Source: an uncultured Megamonas sp. (lineage in GTDB: Bacteria; Bacillota_C; Negativicutes; Selenomonadales; Selenomonadaceae). Taken from it: 28,992 nucleotides of DNA. Location: assembly GCA_900556715.1 (NCBI GenBank), contig USPM01000012.1:1-28992 (forward strand), written 5' to 3'. Both the position numbers and the translations under genes were made by a program. Shown here piece after piece: positions 23,123 through 28,992 of the stretch. The notes below the pieces were generated by a model. The model saw only the letters and a program-made list of their open reading frames with translations. It did not search any database and was not told where the DNA came from. Numbering within the stretch: the stretch's first letter is position 1; the number at the start of each line of letters is the position of its first letter.

Positions 23123-24051
23123 AGAAAAAATTAATTTATGAATTAAAATCTCTATATAGAGATAGCTTACGCGTTTATGCTTATGAATTTGGTGAAGGTG
23201 AAGATAGCGTCTGCATAGTCGGAGCATTGAGAGGTAATGAAGTCCAACAGATGTATATTTGTTCCTTACTCATTGAACGATTAAAGACATATGAAGAAAA
23301 TAACTATATCACTAAGGGAAAAAAGATAGTGGTCATTCCTTGTGTTAATACTTATTCTATGAATCAAGCAAAAAGATTTTGGACACAAGATGATACTGAT
23401 ATCAATCGCATGTTTCCAGGCTATTATGCAGGTGAAACGACTCAACGCATTGCTGAAAGTATTTTTGATGCCGTAAAAAATTTTCCTTACGGCATTCAAT
23501 TCACTAGTTTTTATATACCAGGACAATTTTCTACACACATTCGCATGATGAAAACAGGCCTAGAAGATATTGAAAATAGTAAATTATTCGGTTTACCATA
23601 TGTCATAGTCAGGGCACCTCGTCCATATGATACGACTACACTCAATTATAATTGGCAAATATGGAATTGCAAAGCTTATTCTCTATATACAAAAGCTTGT
23701 GATTTTATTGATAAACCTAGTGCTAAAGAAGCTTGTCGCAGTGTATTGCGTTTCCTTAGTGAAAAAAAAATAACTACACTTCCAATACCAGGTGGTTTCC
23801 ATAGTGAAGTAATTGAAGAAGACCGTATGCTTTCTATAAAATCGAAAACAGCAGGATTTATGGAACGATTAGTCAAAGTAAATGATGAAGTTCATAAAGG
23901 AGAAGTACTTGCTAAAATTTATGATCCATATGAACATACCGTTATTGAAGAATTAACTGCACCATGTAATGGGATAGTATTTTTCGTTCATGCCAAAGAT
24001 ATTGTTTATGCTCATACATCTGTAGTTAAGTTAAAAATAAATAATGTATAA
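23119..24051 (+). CDS. Aspartoacylase-family paralogue lacking metal ligands (probable pseudoenzyme)
   Basis: A 310-residue protein, identical in length to the gene before it and alignable throughout. DINRMFPG (Asn96, Arg97) is kept, as is Glu41. But the HxxE first ligand reads RGNE (Arg38), the second His position reads QFTSFY (Thr129), and the general-base Glu is lost. It retains the C-terminal beta-barrel (KVNDEVHKGEVLAKIYDP). Loss of metal ligands suggests it cannot catalyse the family reaction and may regulate or pair with its neighbour. The frame is intact, so it is not a decayed gene. ATG 23119 overlaps the previous stop (ATGA) and has GGAG 8 bases upstream; a GTG start at 23110 is possible but lacks a site. 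It ends before a terminator. Confidence 0.85.
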   Translation: MKKKLIYELKSLYRDSLRVYAYEFGEGEDSVCIVGALRGNEVQQMYICSLLIERLKTYEENNYITKGKKIVVIPCVNTYSMNQAKRFWTQDDTDINRMFPGYYAGETTQRIAESIFDAVKNFPYGIQFTSFYIPGQFSTHIRMMKTGLEDIENSKLFGLPYVIVRAPRPYDTTTLNYNWQIWNCKAYSLYTKACDFIDKPSAKEACRSVLRFLSEKKITTLPIPGGFHSEVIEEDRMLSIKSKTAGFMERLVKVNDEVHKGEVLAKIYDPYEHTVIEELTAPCNGIVFFVHAKDIVYAHTSVVKLKINNV

Positions 24052-24064
24052 GAATTTAAAAAAA

Positions 24065-24109
24065 AATGTTGAAGTAAAAGTAGATGCTTTTATTTCAACA
24101 TTTTTTTTT
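24065..24109 (+). terminator. Terminator of the ATP-grasp operon
   Basis: A 16-bp stem, AATGTTGAAGTAAAAG (24065-24080) with CTTTTATTTCAACATT (24087-24102, one G-U), a 6-base loop and a T run to 24109. Confidence 0.92.
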
Positions 24110-24148
24110 GGGAAATATAGTTTTTTATTCAATATTTAATGAAAAGCC

Positions 24149-24186
24149 AAAAATCCCCCAAAGTAATAAAACTTTGGGGGATTTTT
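24149..24186 (-). terminator. Terminator of sdhCAB, symmetric
   Basis: A perfect 16-bp stem, AAAAATCCCCCAAAGT (24149-24164) and ACTTTGGGGGATTTTT (24171-24186), with a 6-base loop. It lies 27 bases past the sdhB stop. The A and T flanks let it work in both directions between two convergent operons. Confidence 0.92.
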
Positions 24187-24212
24187 GATCTAAATATAAA
24201 TAAATATATCTA

Positions 24213-24968
24213 TTATTTATCGAAGATATTTTTAAGAGCTTGTTTATTTACATCACGGTTTAACTGAGCAAGGTAAGTAGTTAATTTGATGTGTTTTGGA
24301 CATGCTTCTACGCAGTTTTGGCTGTTACCGCAACTAGTGATACCGCCTTTTTCCATAAGAGCATTAAGACGTTTTTCTTTATCAAATTTACCATATGGAT
24401 GTAAATTGAAGAGATAAGCTTGAACTGTTGGAGCAGGTCCGATGAAGTCAGACTGAGGACCAACGTTAGGGCAAGCTTCTAAGCAACAACCGCAAGTCAT
24501 GCAGTGAGAAATTTCATATGCTGTAGCAGCTGTATATGGGTTTTGAATAGGAGCTTCACGATTTTCCCAGCTACCATCAACATTAATCCAACCTTGGATA
24601 CGTTTGAGGCTTTCAAACATAACACTACGGTCGATTAAGAGGTCACGGATTACAGGGAAAGTACGAGCTGGAGCAATGCGAATTGGTTGAGGAAGTTTAT
24701 CAATAAGAGATGCACAAGCTTGACGTGCACGACCATTGATAACCATCATGCAAGCACCACATACTTTTTCTAAGCAGTTACATTCCCAAACTACAGGAGT
24801 AGTTTTTTTGCCATCTTTAGTTACAGGGTTTTTCTGGATTTCCATTAAAGCTGCAACAACGTTAAGAGATGGACGATATGGGATTTCAAATTCTTCAGTG
24901 TATGGTTTGCTAGTAGGGCTATCTTGACGTTCAATAATGAGATGAACAGTTTTTTTAGTGTCTGCCAT
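24213..24968 (-). CDS. sdhB: Succinate dehydrogenase/fumarate reductase iron-sulfur subunit
   Basis: A 251-residue electron-transfer subunit linking SdhA flavin to the membrane haem/quinone subunit. Three clusters can be read: [2Fe-2S] Cys63, 65/70, 73, 85 (CNCLEKVCGAC and ARQAC); [4Fe-4S] Cys156, 159, 162, 223 (CMTCGCCLEACP and EACPKH); [3Fe-4S] Cys166, 213, 219. The length is normal. Its ATG at 24968 directly meets the sdhA stop (1-base overlap), so it is coupled. Sequence alone does not fix whether the complex runs as fumarate reductase or succinate dehydrogenase. Confidence 0.96.
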   Translation of the reverse strand: MADTKKTVHLIIERQDSPTSKPYTEEFEIPYRPSLNVVAALMEIQKNPVTKDGKKTTPVVWECNCLEKVCGACMMVINGRARQACASLIDKLPQPIRIAPARTFPVIRDLLIDRSVMFESLKRIQGWINVDGSWENREAPIQNPYTAATAYEISHCMTCGCCLEACPNVGPQSDFIGPAPTVQAYLFNLHPYGKFDKEKRLNALMEKGGITSCGNSQNCVEACPKHIKLTTYLAQLNRDVNKQALKNIFDK

Positions 24969-26767
24969 TATTTTTTGCCTCCTTTAGTGATATCATAACG
25001 ACGTGGACGAGGTTTTACTAAGGAGTGATCAAAATCAATATATGTGATTTGTGGTTCACAAGTTTCAGGATCTATTCTAACAAGAGTTGTCTTTAAGAAA
25101 TGTTCGTCATCACGGTTAGGGAATTCTTGTTTATAGTGAGCACCACGGCTTTCATCACGCATACGAGCTGCTTTACAGATTGCTAAAGCGTAGATGATCA
25201 TGTTACGAAGCTGACGTACGAACATAGCTTCTTGGTTAGCCCAACGACCTTTATCTGTAAGACCGATGTGATCCCATTTTTTCAATACTTTTTTAATTTC
25301 TTCATAGCAATAATCAAGGTCTTTATTGATACGTTCTACGAAGCAATAACGAAGCATTAAATCAGATAATTCTTTATGAAGTTTATGAGCGTTTACGTCA
25401 CCGTCCATGCTCATAATTTTTTCGAATTCATCAACAGTTTTTTGTTTTGCTGCAGCAAGCTGTGCATCAGTAAGAGCATCACCATTGTCTTCAGCAAGAG
25501 TTTTACCTTCAATTGTCCATTCAGAATCGCCGTTAGCCCAACGAATTGCTTCTGGACCAGAAATTGTACCAGAATGAGCAGCAGAAAGAAGGGAGTTTGC
25601 ACCAAGACGGTTAGCACCATGGTATTGATAGTCACATTCGCCGGAAGCAAATAAACCAGGGATATTTGTTCTATGTTTGCGGTCTACCCAAATACCACCC
25701 ATGGAATAGTGAATGGAAGGGAAAATCTGCATAGGAACTTTACGAGGATCATCACCAACGAATTCTTCATAAATTTCCATGATACCAGCGAGTTTACGGT
25801 TTAAGTAATCTGCATCAATGTGGGAAAGATCGAGGTATACACGATTTTCGCCATTGATGCCAAGACCCATGTGTACGCAAACTTGATAAATTTCACGAGC
25901 TGCGATATCACGAGGAACAAGGTTACCATAAGCTGGATATTTTTCTTCGAGGAAGTACCAAGGTTTGCCATCTTTGTAAGTCCAAACACGACCACCTTCA
26001 CCACGAGCTGCTTCAGACATAAGACGGTTTTTATCTTCGCCTGGAATAGCTGTTGGGTGAATCTGAATGAATTCAACGTTACCGAGGTAAGCACCTTCTT
26101 GATATACGTCAGAAACAGCAGAACCGTTACAAATTGTGGAAGCTGTGCATTTACCATAAATAACACCAGGACCACCAGTTGCGAGGATTACTGCATCAGC
26201 TGGGAATGCTTCAATTTCCATAGAGTTCATATTTTGAGCAGTGATACCACGGCAAACGCCTTGGTTATTTCTGATGATATGAACGAATTCCCAGAATTCA
26301 TATTTTTTAACTTTGCCTTTTACTTCAAGTTTACGAACTTGTTCATCAAGAGCATATAAGAGCTGTTGACCAGTAGTAGCACCAGCGAAGCAAGTACGTT
26401 TGTGTTTTGCACCACCGAAATTACGAAGGTCAAGGTTACCTTCTGCAGTACGAGTGAATGGAACACCCATGCGGTCGAACATTTTGATAAGTTTTGGAGC
26501 GTTTTCGCACATACCTTTAACTGCTAATTGGTCAGCAAGGAAGTCGCCACCATAAATTGTATCATCGATATGATCCCAAATTGTATCATGTTCACCTTTG
26601 GAATCCATACAAGCATTAATACCACCCTGTGCACAGAGGGAGTGGGAACGTTTTACTGGGCAATAAGAGAATAAGTCTACAATACCGCCAGATTCACAAA
26701 TTTTAATCGTAGCCATAAGGCCGGATAAACCGCCGCCGACAACGATGATTTTTTTTGTAGATTTCAC
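24968..26767 (-). CDS. sdhA: Succinate dehydrogenase/fumarate reductase flavoprotein subunit
   Basis: A 599-residue FAD-containing catalytic subunit. The N-terminal dinucleotide fold is GGGLSGL near residue 11. SHSLCAQGGINA (about 41-52) carries the His that binds FAD covalently in this family. Active-site blocks are HPTAIPG (about 247-253), RGEGGRVW, PRDIAAREI, HYSMGG and GANRLGANSLL. It is of the B. subtilis/Wolinella-like sdhCAB type. Start ATG at 26767 has AAGGAGAG upstream. It is 31 bases after sdhC and overlaps sdhB by one base. In a fermenting Negativicute it would most likely reduce fumarate with menaquinol. Confidence 0.96.
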   Translation of the reverse strand: MKSTKKIIVVGGGLSGLMATIKICESGGIVDLFSYCPVKRSHSLCAQGGINACMDSKGEHDTIWDHIDDTIYGGDFLADQLAVKGMCENAPKLIKMFDRMGVPFTRTAEGNLDLRNFGGAKHKRTCFAGATTGQQLLYALDEQVRKLEVKGKVKKYEFWEFVHIIRNNQGVCRGITAQNMNSMEIEAFPADAVILATGGPGVIYGKCTASTICNGSAVSDVYQEGAYLGNVEFIQIHPTAIPGEDKNRLMSEAARGEGGRVWTYKDGKPWYFLEEKYPAYGNLVPRDIAAREIYQVCVHMGLGINGENRVYLDLSHIDADYLNRKLAGIMEIYEEFVGDDPRKVPMQIFPSIHYSMGGIWVDRKHRTNIPGLFASGECDYQYHGANRLGANSLLSAAHSGTISGPEAIRWANGDSEWTIEGKTLAEDNGDALTDAQLAAAKQKTVDEFEKIMSMDGDVNAHKLHKELSDLMLRYCFVERINKDLDYCYEEIKKVLKKWDHIGLTDKGRWANQEAMFVRQLRNMIIYALAICKAARMRDESRGAHYKQEFPNRDDEHFLKTTLVRIDPETCEPQITYIDFDHSLVKPRPRRYDITKGGKK

Positions 26768-26798
26768 GTGAGTCTCTCCTTATATCGAAATTTATAGA

Positions 26799-27416
26799 TT
26801 AAAACCAATACATGCTCATGAAAGCAATTGTTAAGAGGGATAATACTACAAAAATTGCCATGAATACACGGGAGAAGAAAGTCTGAATACGAGGACCTTT
26901 AGCAATACCCCATGTCATAGTGAATGTAGTAAGACCATTGAAGAAGTGGAAAATAGATGCAATCATAGCGATTGTATAAGCACCCCATACAAGCGGATTT
27001 TGGAAATATGCTTGTAATAATTCGTAGGAAATAGGAGTACCGCCACCTTTTACCATAATGCGGAGATAAACAACATGCCAGATTAAGAAAAGGAAAATAA
27101 TAACAGCAGTTATTCTCTGGAAATAGAAATTCCAGTTACGAGCATAACCATAGCTTTTTACATTGTTTTTAGCTTGCATTAATATATACAAACCATAAAG
27201 ACCATGGAAAAGGAATGGAACTAAAATGAAGCAAATTTCCATAGGAAGCATAATTTCATGTGGAATAGCTGCAAGACGCTCAACTGCTGCATTAAATGGA
27301 GCTGGCCCACCTAATACCATAGAGTTTGTGAGAATATGTTCTAGTAAGAATAAACCTACAGGAACAATACCGCAGAGAGAATGTAGTCTGCGAATATAAA
27401 ATGTTGTGTGAATCAT
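26799..27416 (-). CDS. sdhC: Succinate dehydrogenase cytochrome b558 subunit
   Basis: A 205-residue membrane anchor with five predicted transmembrane helices (about 12-32, 56-82, 100-122, 143-168, 182-203). His27, His71, His114 and His157 sit in successive helices at the places of the four haem ligands of B. subtilis SdhC (28, 70, 113, 155), so it should bind two b haems and react with menaquinone. No separate SdhD is needed in this type. Start ATG at 27416 has CAGGAGGTTC just upstream. It is the first gene of sdhCAB; the gap before it (27417-27552) must hold the promoter, of which I see no strong match. Confidence 0.93.
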   Translation of the reverse strand: MIHTTFYIRRLHSLCGIVPVGLFLLEHILTNSMVLGGPAPFNAAVERLAAIPHEIMLPMEICFILVPFLFHGLYGLYILMQAKNNVKSYGYARNWNFYFQRITAVIIFLFLIWHVVYLRIMVKGGGTPISYELLQAYFQNPLVWGAYTIAMIASIFHFFNGLTTFTMTWGIAKGPRIQTFFSRVFMAIFVVLSLLTIAFMSMYWF

Positions 27417-27552
27417 CCTTGAACCTCCTGTACTTTTTAATTTTCATAGGGGAAAATTTACACACCTTATGACATGCTCAAAAAAGCTTCCATTTTTAAT
27501 TATATGTAATATAAATGGCTATCCCCGTGTGCCTCACGGTTTGCAAAATAAA

Positions 27553-27585
27553 CTGAGCTCCTCCTAAGGTAATAAAGGAGCTCAG
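27553..27585 (-). terminator. Terminator after the fumarase-type beta gene
   Basis: A 10-bp stem, CTGAGCTCCT (27553-27562) and AGGAGCTCAG (27576-27585), with TTTATTTT downstream on the minus strand, 15 bases past the beta-subunit stop. Confidence 0.85.
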
Positions 27586-27599
27586 GATTTTGTAAAATA

Positions 27600-28172
27600 T
27601 TAGAGTTTGTCCATATCTAATGTACGATATGGAGCCTGGCCCATTTCATAGAAATTATTGCCTTCAGAGTCAATAACTACGATTGCAGGGAAATCTTCTA
27701 CAGTAAGAGCTGCAAGTGCTTCTGGACCAAGTTCTGGATAAGCAATTACTTCATATTTTTTTACGCATTTGGAAATAAGTGCAGCAGCACCACCAACAGC
27801 GGCAAAATAAGTAACACCATTTTTCTTCATGGATTCAATAACGGCTTTATCACGAGAACCTTTACCAATCATACCTTTAATACCTTGTTCAAGCATTGTA
27901 GGAGTATAAGCATCCATACGACCGGAAGTTGTAGGACCGCAAGATCCAATTGGATTACCAGGTTTTGCTGGAGTTGGTCCGAGATAATAAACGATTTGAT
28001 TATTCCAGTCAATTGGAAGTTTTTCACCACGAGCAAGTGCTTCTGTCATAACTTTATGAGCAGCATCACGTGCACTATAGATAACGCCAGAAATAAGAAC
28101 GCTATCGCCTACTTTTAATTTACGAGACTGTTCTTCAGTCAAAGGTGTTGTAATGCGAATTTTATCAGCCAT
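27600..28172 (-). CDS. Fe-S hydro-lyase (class I fumarase/tartrate dehydratase type), beta subunit
   Basis: A 190-residue protein matching the C-terminal half of class I fumarase. GPTTSGRMDAYTP and MIGKGSRD, VTYFAAVGGAAALISKCV, and the ending blocks PELGPEALAALTVEDFPAIV are typical. With the alpha subunit it would hydrate fumarate to malate with a [4Fe-4S] cluster. The two-subunit form also includes L-tartrate dehydratases; the nearby sdhCAB makes fumarase the better guess. GGGAGG precedes the ATG at 28172. It lies 22 bases behind the alpha gene. Confidence 0.9.
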   Translation of the reverse strand: MADKIRITTPLTEEQSRKLKVGDSVLISGVIYSARDAAHKVMTEALARGEKLPIDWNNQIVYYLGPTPAKPGNPIGSCGPTTSGRMDAYTPTMLEQGIKGMIGKGSRDKAVIESMKKNGVTYFAAVGGAAALISKCVKKYEVIAYPELGPEALAALTVEDFPAIVVIDSEGNNFYEMGQAPYRTLDMDKL

Positions 28173-28194
28173 TTAAATGTACCTCCCGAATAAA

Positions 28195-28992
28195 TTATAA
28201 TACGCGTTTAGAATGACGGCATGCATGGCAACAAATTGTTACAGCTACAGGAAGGCCAGCAATATGAGTAGGACCCCATTCGATATTAACAGCAAGAGCA
28301 CTTGTTGTACCACCAAGCTGTGGACCAATACCTGTTTGGTTGATCAATTCTAAAAGTTCTTCTTCAAGTTTTGCATATTCAGGATGAGCATTACGAACAT
28401 TTGTTGGACGAAGTAATGCTTTTTTAGACATAACAGCTGCACGGTCCATAGTACCACCAATACCAATACCAACAACCATTGGTGGACAAGGATTACAACT
28501 AGCATGGAGAATAATATCCATAACTGCTTTTTTTACACCTTTTACACCATCTGCTGGTACAAGCATTTTTAAACCAGATTTGTTTTCGCTACCAAATCCT
28601 TTTGGTTCAACTTGAATAGTTAATTTATCACCAGGAACAACTTCTGTGTAAATAACTGCAGGTGTATTATTTTGAGTATTTTTACGGTCAAAAAGTGGTT
28701 CTGCAACAACAGATTTACGTAAGTAACCTTCAGTATAACCTTTTGCTACACCAGCATTGATAGCATCATTTAAGTTGCCACCTTCAATGTGAACATCTTG
28801 ACCTAATTCAACGAAAACAATAGTCATACCAGTATCTTGACAAATAGGTCTGTCTTCTTCTCTTGCAATTTTTGCATTTGTGATAATTTGGTCGAGAACT
28901 TCTCGTCCTACTGGAGATTTTTCACTTAGTCTACCTTTTTCTAATGCGGCAAACACATCTCCTGGTAAATAGTAGGCAGCTTCTTTACACAT
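28195..28992 (-). CDS. Fe-S hydro-lyase (class I fumarase type), alpha subunit, 5' end cut by window
   Basis: At least 265 residues. The ATG at the last bases of the window is probably an internal Met: in relatives about 15-20 residues come before the motif AAYYLPGDV, so the true start should be outside. Cluster-binding Cys are in PICQDTG, in the HASCNPCPPM block, and near the end in ICCHACRHS. GIGIGGTMDRAAVM, PQLGGTTSA and the HIAGLPVAV block are family features. It is upstream of the beta subunit and should form an active complex with it. Confidence 0.9.
   Translation of the reverse strand: MCKEAAYYLPGDVFAALEKGRLSEKSPVGREVLDQIITNAKIAREEDRPICQDTGMTIVFVELGQDVHIEGGNLNDAINAGVAKGYTEGYLRKSVVAEPLFDRKNTQNNTPAVIYTEVVPGDKLTIQVEPKGFGSENKSGLKMLVPADGVKGVKKAVMDIILHASCNPCPPMVVGIGIGGTMDRAAVMSKKALLRPTNVRNAHPEYAKLEEELLELINQTGIGPQLGGTTSALAVNIEWGPTHIAGLPVAVTICCHACRHSKRVL

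Noticed and set aside
25820..26359. 179-codon open frame on the plus strand opposite sdhA
   Set aside because: It lies wholly antisense to a well-conserved flavoprotein gene, shows no recognisable motif, and its composition follows from the sdhA codon pattern.
28990..28992. ATG at the window edge as the start of the hydro-lyase alpha gene
   Set aside because: Relatives have about 15-20 residues before this motif, so it is probably an internal Met and the gene is cut by the window.

Overview
The window is low-GC, densely coded bacterial chromosome with no phage, insertion sequence, tRNA, rRNA or CRISPR signal. A Gram-positive-style gene block (obg-yhbY-proB-proA-nadD, nrdR) and strong GGAGG ribosome sites occur together with phosphatidylserine/phosphatidylethanolamine synthesis, SurE and a fumarase/succinate dehydrogenase (fumarate reductase) set. 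This suggests a diderm Firmicute of the Negativicutes (Selenomonadaceae, possibly Megamonas-like). That placement is inference from gene content and composition; no marker gene in the window proves it.

Layout. Positions 1-8827 (minus strand) hold obg, yhbY, proB, proA, an unlisted 51-residue membrane peptide, nadD, a rodZ-like gene and nrdR, ending at a terminator. A large radical SAM protein and the start of pgeF follow. A divergent promoter region (8828-9083) separates these from plus-strand genes: a TagA/WecG-type glycosyltransferase, then psd-pssA and a membrane GT2 glycosyltransferase, ending in a terminator at 12531-12564. Next come an unusual aldehyde dehydrogenase, then queD-queE-surE-ahcY, closely packed and partly overlapping, then a terminator, then mtaD. 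Positions 18655-19434 are mostly regulatory: a leader, a tiny XRE-type regulator, a strong terminator, and a near-consensus promoter that runs straight into a second hairpin. Positions 19435-24051 hold a five-gene operon. From 24149 to the end the minus strand carries a two-subunit Fe-S fumarase-type hydro-lyase (alpha subunit cut by the window edge), a terminator, and sdhC-sdhA-sdhB.

How the genes work together. Psd and PssA make phosphatidylethanolamine, and two glycosyltransferases next to them probably serve the envelope. QueD and QueE are two steps of the 7-deazaguanine (queuosine) route. AhcY and MtaD both act on S-adenosylhomocysteine. The fumarase-type enzyme and SdhCAB interconvert malate, fumarate and succinate, as in succinate/propionate fermentation.

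Most interesting region: the 19435-24051 operon. It joins a circularly permuted ATP-grasp ligase, an alpha-E protein and a transglutaminase-like protein (a trio known from putative peptide-synthesis neighbourhoods) to two aspartoacylase/AstE-like proteins. The first of these keeps its metal ligands. The second has lost most of them and looks like a pseudoenzyme. No proteasome-like Anbu gene is present. The product and substrate are unknown.
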